This document shows, one piece after another, positions 53,219-61,614 of a stretch of 64,000 nucleotides of DNA. A program made the position numbers and the translations under genes. Source of the stretch: JANQGG01 sp964642175. GTDB lineage: Bacteria; Bacteroidota; Chlorobiia; Chlorobiales; Chloroherpetonaceae. The notes under the pieces were generated by a model. That model worked only from the letters and a program-made list of their open reading frames with translations. It ran no database searches and had not been told where the DNA came from. Where the stretch lies: assembly GCA_964642175.1 (NCBI GenBank), contig CAZXOK010000001.1, forward strand, positions 186,001-250,000, in the 5' to 3' direction. Numbering within the stretch: the first letter of the stretch is position 1; each line of letters opens with the position of its first letter.

Positions 53219-54208
53219 ATGTTGAAATTTGAAAAAAGATTTTTGGAGAACATTCAGGTTCATTCGTTGCTAAAGCCGGGTGAAAGGCTCCTGATCGGGC
53301 TTTCTGGTGGTTCGGATTCCATGGCACTCTTACATGCACTTCTAAGCATTAAACCGCTTCTGGATCTTGAGTTGTGGGCGGCTCACTACAATTTTAAACT
53401 GCGAGAGAGGGAGAGTGATGAAGATGCCGCATTTTGCAAGGCCCAATGCCATAAAGCAGGGGTAGAGCTTTTTACATCCGAGTCAGATACCCGGGCTTAT
53501 GCAGCTGAAACAAAGCAATCCATAGAAACATCGGCGCGCGAGATACGCTACCGTTTTTTTGATGAGATCATGAATGCCAATCAATTAAACCGGCTGGTAA
53601 CAGCCCATCATGCAAACGATAATGCCGAGACCATTTTGTTCAACTTGTTTCGCGGAAGTTCGTTACTTGGGTTAAAAGGCATCCCGCTTTCGACTGAAAA
53701 GGTTCTCCGACCTTTGCTGTTTTTTACCAAGTCGGAACTCATGGCCTACATCCATGAAAAAAAAGTGCCGTATTGTACAGACAACACCAACGATCTCCTG
53801 GATGCCGACAGAAATTACATCCGCCATAAAGTGATCCCATTAATAGAGGAGCGTTTTGAGCACAAATTAATCCCAAATCTCATGCGGCTTTCCGAAAACG
53901 GGCGCGAGCTTGAAAGCTTTGTGGATGGACATATCCGGAGTAAAATAAAGACCTTGCATATTGATTTCACCAGTCAGGAGCTTTCGGTAACAGCATTAAA
54001 CCGGTTAAGCTTATTTGAAAAAAAGGAGATTTTTAAACGATGGTTAAAGCATCTGGGGCTGGATCCCAATTCTAAACGCTTGTCTCAGCTTTGTGGTTTG
54101 CTGGAAACCCAACCCGGAAGAAAAGTTGTATTAACAAAACAACTCACCATTGTCTGGAAAGGCAAATGGCTTAAAGCTGATTTGCAAAAACCCACCCCGC
54201 TAAGTTAA
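53219..54208 (+). CDS. tilS: tRNA(Ile)-lysidine synthase
   Basis: TilS converts C34 of tRNA-Ile(CAU) to lysidine. The PP-loop is LLIGLSGGSDSMALLHAL (about 22-39), followed by AAHYNFKLRERESDEDA, ETSAREIRYRFF, TAHHANDNAETILFNLFRGS and RNYIRHKVIP. At 329 residues it lacks most of the C-terminal domain of longer TilS proteins. The gene is divergent from psd, with 92 bp between. Confidence 0.95.
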   Translation: MLKFEKRFLENIQVHSLLKPGERLLIGLSGGSDSMALLHALLSIKPLLDLELWAAHYNFKLRERESDEDAAFCKAQCHKAGVELFTSESDTRAYAAETKQSIETSAREIRYRFFDEIMNANQLNRLVTAHHANDNAETILFNLFRGSSLLGLKGIPLSTEKVLRPLLFFTKSELMAYIHEKKVPYCTDNTNDLLDADRNYIRHKVIPLIEERFEHKLIPNLMRLSENGRELESFVDGHIRSKIKTLHIDFTSQELSVTALNRLSLFEKKEIFKRWLKHLGLDPNSKRLSQLCGLLETQPGRKVVLTKQLTIVWKGKWLKADLQKPTPLS

Positions 54209-54747
54209 AGTGGATTGTTGGATAACGCTTTTAGAATCTCATCGGCATGATCCACCGGATCAACATCCTTAAAAATTTTTTGGATGTATCCTTCCTGATT
54301 GATCACAAAAGTTGTGCGGCTGGCAAAACCAACAGGTGAGAGCACTCCGTACTTTTCAGCTGCTTTTTTGTCGTTGTCCGAAACCAATGTAAAGTTCAGG
54401 TTGAACTCTGTCCTGAAATTTTTCAGATCTTCACGGCTGTCGGTGCTGATGCCAATAATTTCAATATCGGCCTTATCAAAGAAAGATTTGGTATCCCTGA
54501 ACGAGCAGGCTTCTTTATTGCAACCGGGAGTGCCGGCTTTGGGATAAAAAAACAATACAACCGACTTTGAGCCTTTGTAATCTTGCAACGATACCATTTG
54601 CCCGTCATCGGTGGGCAGACTAAAATCGGGCGCTTTATCGCCAACCTGAAGCTCGTTGGAGGAGCCGGTGCAGGCAAAGCTTAGCAAGAATGTGCACAGC
54701 AGAAATACCGAAGCCAATACGGGATTGTTGATCTTAATATTGCTCAT
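54205..54747 (-). CDS. bcp: Lipoprotein peroxiredoxin (Bcp/PrxQ type)
   Basis: A thiol peroxidase reducing H2O2 and alkyl hydroperoxides. From ATG 54747 it has 180 residues: a signal with lipobox LSFAC (Cys about 26), then the domain VGDKAPDFSLPTDDGQ, the peroxidatic Cys in FYPKAGTPGCNKEACSFRD, with the resolving Cys five residues later in the PrxQ pattern. Bcp proteins are usually cytosolic; this one is predicted to be anchored in the envelope. An upstream start at 54777 is possible. Its start lies inside the 3' end of the upstream gene (14 bp). Confidence 0.9.
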   Translation of the reverse strand: MSNIKINNPVLASVFLLCTFLLSFACTGSSNELQVGDKAPDFSLPTDDGQMVSLQDYKGSKSVVLFFYPKAGTPGCNKEACSFRDTKSFFDKADIEIIGISTDSREDLKNFRTEFNLNFTLVSDNDKKAAEKYGVLSPVGFASRTTFVINQEGYIQKIFKDVDPVDHADEILKALSNNPL

Positions 54748-55831
54748 CTTTTTTTCTGAATTTTTTAATGACTTCATTAGTAAAAGAGCCTCTAAGGATA
54801 ATTGATTCCTGATTTTGCTGTAATTCTATGGCGTTCAGGATATTTTTTTCAGCCATTTTCAACCGAGTGCCTTCAGAACCCGACACCCGTAAAGCCATCC
54901 AGAGCAACCCGTAGGCAAAAAACGCCGATGTTCGGCTTCTGTATATCCACTCGGTTTGGCCCTGAATGCCATCCTGGAGTTTTAATGAGAGCACTAACTG
55001 ATTGATTTGTTTGATATTACCCATGTCTTTCAACTCCCTGTTAGAAGCCGTAAGTCCGCGCATGGCTCCGGATGCCCAGCCGGCATTGCCCAGTGCCATC
55101 CAAAGATCAGTTTTATATTGCGTGATATCCAGCAAGTAAGCCATTTGTGGATTGGACTTGTAATAGGTGTTTGAACCGGCCAGAAAATCCTCGATATGGT
55201 CGCCTGATGTCGCTAAAACGATCCTGGATGAATCCTGAAGACTGAACCACAGTTTTGGATCAATGCGGTAGATGGGCAGTGAATCGTACTGGCGGATATT
55301 GGTTGCGGCACTATCGAGATAAGCCTGAATTCTGAGGGGTTGGAACCGGCCATTTAAAATACTGATAAATGAATCGTCTGGGGATGCGGTGCTGATAGCC
55401 CCGTAAAGCAGGGTATCAATATCCTGTGTAAGGTTAATATCCACAGCTTTGGAAAAGAGGCTCAAAGCTGATGAATCGCTGATAAACGAAGCGTTTTTTA
55501 CCGAATCCGGGAGAACATCCTGCCAAAAACCCGACTGTCGAACATTGCTCATTCCCACGTACATGATCACATTGGTGGAGGCGGGCAAGCGGCCAATCAT
55601 GTCCTGAACATTTGGCGGAAGCGATTCAGACTCTGGCCGGTCTTTTGGCCAGTTCAACCATAAAGCAATGCTGAGAAAAAATGCCGAGATCACCCCTAAT
55701 AATAAACCAAACGCAATTTTATTGGCCCTGGTTTTGGGGAACATGCCACCCATCGGATCGCTGACGGCTGCTTTTTCAATATCCCGGGAAATTTTATCAA
55801 ACTCTTGTTTTTCTTGAGATGAATCTGCCAT
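54734..55831 (-). CDS. DUF3352-like single-pass membrane protein
   Basis: A protein of 365 residues from ATG 55831 with no clear enzyme motif. It has a cytosolic N-terminal part (about 1-38), one membrane helix (about 39-62, FGLLLGVISAFFLSIALWL), and a large outer domain of about 300 residues containing LPASTNVIMYVGMSNVRQS, GRFQPLRIQAYLDSAATN and DSSRIVLATSGDHIEDF. The wording resembles DUF3352 proteins. It overlaps the peroxiredoxin gene and follows rnhA by 24 bp. Confidence 0.7.
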   Translation of the reverse strand: MADSSQEKQEFDKISRDIEKAAVSDPMGGMFPKTRANKIAFGLLLGVISAFFLSIALWLNWPKDRPESESLPPNVQDMIGRLPASTNVIMYVGMSNVRQSGFWQDVLPDSVKNASFISDSSALSLFSKAVDINLTQDIDTLLYGAISTASPDDSFISILNGRFQPLRIQAYLDSAATNIRQYDSLPIYRIDPKLWFSLQDSSRIVLATSGDHIEDFLAGSNTYYKSNPQMAYLLDITQYKTDLWMALGNAGWASGAMRGLTASNRELKDMGNIKQINQLVLSLKLQDGIQGQTEWIYRSRTSAFFAYGLLWMALRVSGSEGTRLKMAEKNILNAIELQQNQESIILRGSFTNEVIKKFRKKDEQY

Positions 55832-55855
55832 GAGCAACTAAAAAAGTTAAATGGA

Positions 55856-56293
55856 TCAGCCCTTGGTTTTAATGGCATTGGTGGCCAGAAAATCGCATCG
55901 ATTGTTGAGCTCGTCGGTGCTATGGCCTTTGACTTTATGGAAACGAACCTGGTGGGTGAAGGTTAGACTCAATAAACGCTCCCATAGATCCTGGTTCAGA
56001 ACCGGTTTTTTGGAAGCCGTGCGCCAGCCATTTCGTTGCCAATTCACGAGCCAGTTTTGGTTAAAGGCATTAACCATGTACCCCGAATCGCTGTAAAGAT
56101 CAACCTGGCAAGGTTCCTTTAAACGCTCCAGTGCTTTGATGGCTGCCATCATTTCCATGCGATTGTTTGTGGTGCTGGGATCGTAGCCGGAAATTTCTTC
56201 CTGGCGCTCCCCGTAAATCAGAACCGCACCCCAGCCACCTTTTCCGGGGTTGCCACTACAAGCGCCATCGGTATAGATTTTGATCTGTTTCAT
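55856..56293 (-). CDS. rnhA: Ribonuclease HI
   Basis: It degrades RNA in RNA-DNA hybrids. The 145 residues carry the full DEDD set: IYTDGACSGNPGKGGWG (Asp), NNRMEMMAAIKAL (Glu), LYSDSGYMVNAF (Asp) and the last Asp in NNRCDFLA, with the handle region WRTASKKPVLNQDLW and KGHS. The start codon lies only two bases beyond the T-tract of the rpmB terminator. Confidence 0.97.
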   Translation of the reverse strand: MKQIKIYTDGACSGNPGKGGWGAVLIYGERQEEISGYDPSTTNNRMEMMAAIKALERLKEPCQVDLYSDSGYMVNAFNQNWLVNWQRNGWRTASKKPVLNQDLWERLLSLTFTHQVRFHKVKGHSTDELNNRCDFLATNAIKTKG

Positions 56294-56295
56294 AG

Positions 56296-56326
56296 AAAAA
56301 AAAAGCCCAACACAAACATGTTGAGC
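56296..56326 (-). terminator. Terminator after rpmB
   Basis: Read on the minus strand: an 8-bp stem (56319-56326 with 56305-56312, one G-T pair) and then nine T residues (56304-56296). It ends the rpmB message just before the rnhA start at 56293. Confidence 0.8.
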
Positions 56327-56362
56327 AAATATAATATAAAACCGGGCAAGGCAATAAATGGA

Positions 56363-56581
56363 TTACTTTAAAAGTTTGGCTAACTCAGCTGTGCCTCTTT
56401 TAGACATAATCTTTAATGCTTTGGCAGATACTTTAACTTTCACCCATCGTTTTTCTTCTTCCAGCCAAATGCGCTTGGTTTGAAGGTTAGGCTCAAATCG
56501 TGTTCTGCGGTGGTTATTGGCGTGAGAAACCGTGTTTCCGTATTGATGTGTTTTCCCGGTATAGATGCAAACTTTAGACAT
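56363..56581 (-). CDS. rpmB: 50S ribosomal protein L28
   Basis: Structural protein of the large ribosomal subunit. The 72 residues match L28: VCIYTGKTHQYGNTVSHANNHRR (key parts TGK and VSHANN), RRTRFEPNLQTKR, VKVSAKALKIM and the C-terminal AELAKLLK. It lacks a second CxxC pair, so it is the zinc-free type. In many genomes rpmG follows rpmB, but here none is seen. Confidence 0.96.
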   Translation of the reverse strand: MSKVCIYTGKTHQYGNTVSHANNHRRTRFEPNLQTKRIWLEEEKRWVKVKVSAKALKIMSKRGTAELAKLLK

Positions 56582-56811
56582 AATAACGACGCGTATTAAT
56601 TGGATTATATTCTATATGAGCCTTAAATGTAAAACAATTAGATCACAAATAAAAACAAATATCGAAAAAGTCTTGAGCGATCATATAATAGCTGCAAAAT
56701 TCATGGATAGCACCAGATAAAAAAGCGTCTGTTAATAAAATTGCAATAAGCTAAATAAGTCAAGGTAAATATATAATTATATAGATTATGTAAAAAGCAG
56801 GAGGTGGCTTA

Positions 56812-56871
56812 ATGATTTTGGTTGATAATAATAAATCGCTATTTGTCAGAAAAATATTTGAGATATATTGA
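56812..56871 (+). CDS. Nineteen-codon mini-frame with a strong Shine-Dalgarno
   Basis: AGGAGG (56799-56804), seven bases before ATG 56812, is the best ribosome site in the region. The frame encodes only MILVDNNKSLFVRKIFEIY before TGA. It could be a leader peptide, the first codons of a lost gene, or chance. Confidence 0.25.
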   Translation: MILVDNNKSLFVRKIFEIY

Positions 56872-56925
56872 GTTTATCCCTTAAAGTTTTAAAAGATTCA
56901 TTTCTCTATTAAAATAGTCTCCTAT

Positions 56926-57024
56926 CTAGTCATGTTTATTTTTTTTCAATTCATTCCATTCTGAAATTGGAATAAAGACACCAGTTGTCACACCCTTACT
57001 ATCTGATATAAATTGTATGCTCAT
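56926..57024 (-). pseudogene. Truncated antitoxin-like gene
   Basis: The 32-residue frame starts MSIQFISDSKGVTTGVFIP and continues SEWNELKK before an early TAG. From memory this is the N-terminal half of the roughly 75-residue antitoxins paired with RelE/ParE-type toxins in Bacteroidota (FITD-KG-TTGVFIPI-EWN-L pattern). The C-terminal, toxin-binding half is missing and no toxin follows on the minus strand. It is probably a remnant of a lost toxin-antitoxin module. Confidence 0.5.
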
Positions 57025-57263
57025 TTTTGCCTTGCCTTTTATCTTATTACTATACAGAAAAATTGAAATAACTTTAAGATTTAACTATTCCGAGCGTTTA
57101 AAAGAAATTATACGATAAATACAGCCTGAATACAACGGTTCGGATGAACGCGTGTTGAAAAACCGCTATAAAACCACGATATACAACACCAAACCCTGTA
57201 CCTCCATGGTCTCTCTGATTTCCAATTCTTGTTATTGGAAAGAGATAAAAAATTCAGATTTCT

Positions 57264-58565
57264 TTACCCGCTTTTGCATACCTTCCCAAACAAATCAAAC
57301 GCTTCAGCAGAAGTGACCTTTACCGGATAAAATTTCCCGATTTCAATATTTGAGTTTTCTTTGATAGGTACAGTGCATTCGTTATCCACTTCTGGGGCAT
57401 CGAACTGGGTGCGGCCAATAGCTACATCTTCTTCAAACCGATCAATCACCACGTTTAAGGTTTTGCCAACAAGCGCTTGATTGTGTTCATAAGAAATGGA
57501 TTCCTGGATCCCCATCAGGGTTTCCACGCGGCGCTGTTTTTCTTCGGGCGAAGTGTTATCCGTAAGCTTGTACGCCGCTGTGTCTTCTTCGTGGGAGTAG
57601 GAAAAACAGCCCAGCCGATCAAACCGGGTATCCTGAACAAACTCGCATAGCTCTTCAAACATAGCTTCTGTCTCGTTGGGGTACCCGGCAATAAAGGTGG
57701 TTCTGAGGCGAACCCCGGGGATTTCCTCTCGAATGCGCGCAATTAATGCCTCGGTTTGCCGCTTACTGATCCCGCGCTGCATGGAGCGAAGCATTTCATC
57801 GTTGATGTGTTGCAGGGGCAGATCAATATACTTGCAAATGTTTTCCCGCTCGCGCATTACGGGGAGTATATCCATCGGAAATTGTGAAGGGAAAGCATAC
57901 AGCAAACGGATCCAGTCAAACTCCAGATCGGAGAGCCGCTTCAGCAGTTCAGCCAGGGTTTTTTTTCCATACAGATCCGAGCCGTAATACGTGGTATCCT
58001 GGGCGATCAGGTTGAGCTCTTTTACGCCTTTTTCTTTTAAACGGGCGGCTTCTTTTAACAGATCCGGCATGGGTTTGGATTGGAAGTTGCCACGGATAAG
58101 TGGGATGGCGCAAAACGAGCAGGGGTGGTTGCATCCTTCCGAAATTTTCAAATACGCAAAGTGCAAAGGTGTAAGCAGCTCGCGCTCACCAATGAGCAAG
58201 GTTTTGTAAGACAAGCCCAGCGCATGGATCAGATCAGCCTGATCATGAACCCCAAAAAAGCCATCCACTTCCGGGATCTCGGTTTTAAGATCAGAGGCAT
58301 AGCGTTCCGAGAGGCAACCCATCACAAAAACCTGTTTCAACTGCCCGTCTTTCTTTAAGCCGGTCGCTTCCAATATGGCTTGAATGGATTCCTGCTTGGC
58401 ATCCTGGATGAAACCGCAGGTGTTGATGATGAGGGTATCGGCCTGCTTGGGATCTACCAATGAAATGTGGCTTTCCGATTTGAACTGGGCCAGTAAGGCT
58501 TCGGAGTCGGTGGTGTTTTTTGAGCAGCCAAGGGTAAGCAAGGCAATTTTTCTTTTTGTGTGCAT
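57264..58565 (-). CDS. rimO: Ribosomal protein uS12 methylthiotransferase RimO
   Basis: A radical-SAM enzyme that thiomethylates an Asp of ribosomal protein S12. From ATG 58565 it has 433 residues: the UPF0004 domain with ALLTLGCSKNTTDSEAL, NTCGFIQDAKQES and MGCLSERY (cluster cysteines), the radical-SAM motif SEGCNHPCSFCAIPLIRG, and a C-terminal TRAM domain ending near VKVTSAEAFDLFG. The frame extends to a TTG at 58589, which is less likely. RimO rather than MiaB is supported by the LGCSKN and IRGNFQSK wording. Confidence 0.95.
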   Translation of the reverse strand: MHTKRKIALLTLGCSKNTTDSEALLAQFKSESHISLVDPKQADTLIINTCGFIQDAKQESIQAILEATGLKKDGQLKQVFVMGCLSERYASDLKTEIPEVDGFFGVHDQADLIHALGLSYKTLLIGERELLTPLHFAYLKISEGCNHPCSFCAIPLIRGNFQSKPMPDLLKEAARLKEKGVKELNLIAQDTTYYGSDLYGKKTLAELLKRLSDLEFDWIRLLYAFPSQFPMDILPVMRERENICKYIDLPLQHINDEMLRSMQRGISKRQTEALIARIREEIPGVRLRTTFIAGYPNETEAMFEELCEFVQDTRFDRLGCFSYSHEEDTAAYKLTDNTSPEEKQRRVETLMGIQESISYEHNQALVGKTLNVVIDRFEEDVAIGRTQFDAPEVDNECTVPIKENSNIEIGKFYPVKVTSAEAFDLFGKVCKSG

Positions 58566-58673
58566 AAACTCGTTGTTATGACTTTCCAAATTCGGCTTGA
58601 ATCTTTGGTTAATCCCGATCAGTTAACTATACTTTATTTTTAAGTCGCCATCCAAAAAAAGATTTCCAAAAAT

Positions 58674-59381
58674 ATGCAGAAAGGTAAAATGCTTTACGAA
58701 GGTAAGGCAAAAAAAATATATGAAACCTCCGAGCCGGATATGGTGATCCAGGAGTTTAAAGATGATGCTTCGGCCTTTAATGCGTTAAAAACAGGCACTA
58801 TTGTAGGAAAAGGCGTAGTGAATAATGCCGTTTCGTGCAAACTGTTCACATACTTGTCTGAGCATGGGATTGAGAACCATTTTGTTGAGCAGCTCTCAGA
58901 GCGGGATATGGCATGCAAGGTGCTGGATATAATTAAAGTAGAGGTGGTGGTTCGGAATATTGCAGCCGGATCGTTGGTTAAGCGATATGGGTTTGAAGAA
59001 GGCCACGAGCTTAGTTTTCCTATTGTTGAATACTATCTCAAGAATGATGATCTTGGCGACCCGTTAATGAACGAAAGCCATGCAATTTTACTGGATCTGG
59101 CCAAAGCCGAAGAGTTTACGGTTTTAAAGGACCAGGCCTTGAAGATCAATGCGCTTTTGCTGGATTATTTTTACAAGCGCCATTTAAAACTGGTTGATTT
59201 TAAGCTGGAATTCGGACGCCATCACGGCAAGATTTTACTGGGTGACGAGATCAGCCCGGATACCTGCCGGTTGTGGGATGCTTCAACAGGCAAGAAAATG
59301 GATAAAGATCGTTTTCGGTTCGACCTCGGCGATATTGAGCAAACTTACCATGAAGTCCAAAAGCGTGTCATGGCCGATTAA
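58674..59381 (+). CDS. purC: Phosphoribosylaminoimidazole-succinocarboxamide synthase
   Basis: PurC ligates aspartate to CAIR in purine synthesis. The 235 residues have LYEGKAKKIYETSEPD, FKDDASAFNALK, VEVVVRNIAAGSLVKRYGFEEG (key VVRNIAAGS), and LVDFKLEFGRHHGKILLGDEISPDTCRLWD (key DEISPDTCRLWD), all family landmarks. It is divergent from rimO and begins the rightward run to the window's end. No other pur gene is adjacent. Confidence 0.97.
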   Translation: MQKGKMLYEGKAKKIYETSEPDMVIQEFKDDASAFNALKTGTIVGKGVVNNAVSCKLFTYLSEHGIENHFVEQLSERDMACKVLDIIKVEVVVRNIAAGSLVKRYGFEEGHELSFPIVEYYLKNDDLGDPLMNESHAILLDLAKAEEFTVLKDQALKINALLLDYFYKRHLKLVDFKLEFGRHHGKILLGDEISPDTCRLWDASTGKKMDKDRFRFDLGDIEQTYHEVQKRVMAD

Positions 59382-59410
59382 GCCCTAATTGATCCATTTT
59401 AAGTTGTACC

Positions 59411-60049
59411 ATGATTGAAGATTTTATCCAATATACCGCATCTTTGGATAGCACCACCATCCTTGTCTTTTTATTTGTTATTGCGTTTTTGGAAAATATT
59501 GTTCCCCCTATTCCCGGCGATGTGCCGGTGGTGTTTGCCGGTTACCTGATCTCGCAGGGCAACTACCCGTTTATAGGCTGTGTGATCTCGGCCACTTTAG
59601 GGTCGTTGTTAGGGTTCATGGTGGTTTATCTTCTTGGCAGAACCCTGGGCGACTCGCTGTACGGGGCGTCGGAAGATGATAACAAGTTCAGGCAATATGT
59701 CCATAAGATTTTCCCCCCCGATCAAATGCTGGCCTTCAGGGAGAAATTCACCCAGCATAGTTACTGGCTGATCCTTATCAACCGGTTTTTATCGGGTACC
59801 CGCACCATAATTTCGGTTTCAGCCGGGTTGATGCACCTCAATGGGTTCCTGGTTCTGATCATTGCGCTTTTCGGGTCGCTGGCCTGGAACATGGTCCTGG
59901 TAGGCGGGGGGTATTTGCTGGGCGAAAACTGGCAGGAGTTGGGCACTATGCTGTCTACTTATGGCGTAATTGTTACAGTTATTGTTATGCTGTTTATGGC
60001 CTATTTTATCAACCGTTTTATGGATTCGCAATCCAAAACTTCTAAGTAG
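59411..60049 (+). CDS. DedA family membrane protein
   Basis: A 212-residue membrane protein with about five hydrophobic segments. Family motifs are FLENIVPPIPGDVPVVFAG (re-entrant loop with the essential acid), GSLLGFMVVYLLGRTLGDSL, and NRFLSGTRTIISVSAGLM. DedA members flip undecaprenyl phosphate or phospholipids in bacteria studied. It ends six bases before plsY, fitting a lipid context. Confidence 0.92.
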   Translation: MIEDFIQYTASLDSTTILVFLFVIAFLENIVPPIPGDVPVVFAGYLISQGNYPFIGCVISATLGSLLGFMVVYLLGRTLGDSLYGASEDDNKFRQYVHKIFPPDQMLAFREKFTQHSYWLILINRFLSGTRTIISVSAGLMHLNGFLVLIIALFGSLAWNMVLVGGGYLLGENWQELGTMLSTYGVIVTVIVMLFMAYFINRFMDSQSKTSK

Positions 60050-60055
60050 CCTGTT

Positions 60056-60640
60056 ATGGATTGGAGTTGGGTACTGCTTGCGATCCTGTGTTACCTCTTC
60101 GGATCTTTTCCCTCTGCATTCATTTTTGTTGAACTTAAACTGCATAAAGACATCCGTAGCTGCGGCAGTGGCAACGTGGGTGCGTTAAACTCTTATGAAG
60201 TAACCGGTTCCAAATGGATCGGGCTGTTAGTGCTCGGGGTGGATTTTCTGAAAGGTATCCTGGCCGTTTTACTGGCCGCTGCAATGATTGGAGATGAAGA
60301 GCTGGCAAAGATGCTGGCCACACTGTTTGTGGTTATCGGGCATAATTACCCGGTTTGGCTTAAGTTTAAGGGTGGCAGGGGGCTGGCCACAATAGCCGGA
60401 GCTACGCTCTTTTTTTTGCCGGTTCTGCCACTGACCTGGATCGGGATCTGGCTGCTTTTAAGGATCTATACATCGTCGGTACATTTTTGTAATGTTTTCG
60501 CTTCCGTTTTGGTGATGTTTATAGCAACAATTCTGTCGTTTTTTTCTCCTGAGATGGGATATTATTTTGCTTTCTTACTTTGCTCACTTATTTTACTGAG
60601 CCATAAAAATGTGTTGCGTGCAGCTTATTTGCGCCAATAA
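60056..60640 (+). CDS. plsY: Glycerol-3-phosphate acyltransferase PlsY
   Basis: It transfers an acyl group from acyl-phosphate to glycerol-3-phosphate in the membrane, the first step of phospholipid synthesis. The 194 residues show LFGSFPSAFIFVELKLHKDIR, the catalytic loop SCGSGNVGALNSYEVTG (commonly GSGNIGATN), VGVDFLKG-like LGVDFLKGILAV, and HNYPVWLKFKGGRGLAT (key KGGRGLA). The ALNSY in place of ATNVL marks a less common subgroup. plsX is not in the window. Confidence 0.88.
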   Translation: MDWSWVLLAILCYLFGSFPSAFIFVELKLHKDIRSCGSGNVGALNSYEVTGSKWIGLLVLGVDFLKGILAVLLAAAMIGDEELAKMLATLFVVIGHNYPVWLKFKGGRGLATIAGATLFFLPVLPLTWIGIWLLLRIYTSSVHFCNVFASVLVMFIATILSFFSPEMGYYFAFLLCSLILLSHKNVLRAAYLRQ

Positions 60641-60678
60641 ACAGGACATTCAGGTAATTAAAATTTAGGATAAACGAA

Positions 60679-61605
60679 GTGGAAGAGACTCAAAGTATGG
60701 AAAAAGCGGCTTTGGCTGAAACGGTTCAGGATCAAAATCAGCCTATTAACTTAACAGGGACAGAATTGAAAGACATGGCCCGTCAGGTTCGTCGGGATAT
60801 TGTACGAATGCTAACGATGGCTAAATCAGGGCACACTGGTGGTTCACTGGGTATGGCCGATATGATGACGGCGATGTATTTTAATTTACTTAATCATCAC
60901 CCCGAAAAATTTCATGATGGCTCAGATCAGGATTTCCTGTTTCTCTCGAACGGTCACGTGGCGCCGGTTTGGTATAGCGTCCTGAGCAGAAGCGGTTATT
61001 TCCCATTGGATCGTATGGCCGGACTGAGAAAAATAGACTCATGCCTGCAAGGGCACCCTTCCACCGATACCTGCTTGCCGGGTGTTAGAATTGCTTCGGG
61101 CTCATTAGGTCAGGGCCTTTCTGCAGCCTTAGGCGCTGCTCTGGCTTTTAAGATTGATAATAATCCTAATACCGTGTATTGTTTTCTGGGTGATGGCGAG
61201 TGCCAGGAAGGCCAGATCTGGGAAGCCGCTATGAGCGCCTCTCATTTAAAAGCAGATAATCTGATAGCCATTGTTGATCATAACAATCAGCAGATAGATG
61301 GCGAAGTAGAAAATGTAATGGGATTACAGCCTTTTGCCGATAAGTGGGAATCATTTGGCTGGCATGTGCTTAATTGCGACGGTAACAACATAGACGAATT
61401 TATCGAAACGGTTGAAACAGCCAAATCCATGATGGGTGAGTGCCGACCGATCGTGATCATTGCCAAAACACTTATGGGTAAAGGTGTTTCTTTCTTCGAA
61501 GGTACCATGGAAGATGGTTCGAACTGGCATGGCAAGCCGCCTAAAGAGGAAGATTGCCAAAAAGCACTCAAAGAACTACCGGAAACTCAATTTGGAGATT
61601 TTTAA
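60679..61605 (+). CDS. Transketolase, N-terminal (thiamine-binding) subunit
   Basis: This is half of a transketolase: the 308 residues contain the diphosphate-binding domain only, with SGHTGGSLGMADMMTAMYF, FLSNGHVAPVWYSVL, GSLGQGLSAALG, GDGECQEGQIWEAAM and DHNNQQIDGE. It ends near the point where the pyrimidine domain would begin. The C-terminal subunit is not next to it, unlike the usual side-by-side pair. The start is GTG 60679 with AGGA eight bases upstream; ATG 60697 is an alternative. Confidence 0.93.
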   Translation: MEETQSMEKAALAETVQDQNQPINLTGTELKDMARQVRRDIVRMLTMAKSGHTGGSLGMADMMTAMYFNLLNHHPEKFHDGSDQDFLFLSNGHVAPVWYSVLSRSGYFPLDRMAGLRKIDSCLQGHPSTDTCLPGVRIASGSLGQGLSAALGAALAFKIDNNPNTVYCFLGDGECQEGQIWEAAMSASHLKADNLIAIVDHNNQQIDGEVENVMGLQPFADKWESFGWHVLNCDGNNIDEFIETVETAKSMMGECRPIVIIAKTLMGKGVSFFEGTMEDGSNWHGKPPKEEDCQKALKELPETQFGDF

Positions 61606-61614
61606 GTCTCAGAC

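Larger units (their letters stand above)
56582..57263. other. AT-rich gap between rpmB and rimO
   Basis: This is the longest non-core stretch in the window (682 bp). It holds a mini-frame with a strong ribosome site (56812-56871), a truncated antitoxin-like frame (56926-57024, minus), an inverted repeat TTTCCAAT-N7-ATTGGAAA near 57219-57241, and stop-interrupted frames from 57050 to 57260. No toxin, transposase or tRNA is recognisable. The rpmB promoter must also lie here. It looks like decayed accessory DNA. Confidence 0.6.

Noticed and set aside
57219..57241. TTTCCAAT-N7-ATTGGAAA dyad as rimO terminator
   Set aside because: On the minus strand no T run follows the stem; the T-rich stretch comes before it, so the polarity is wrong.
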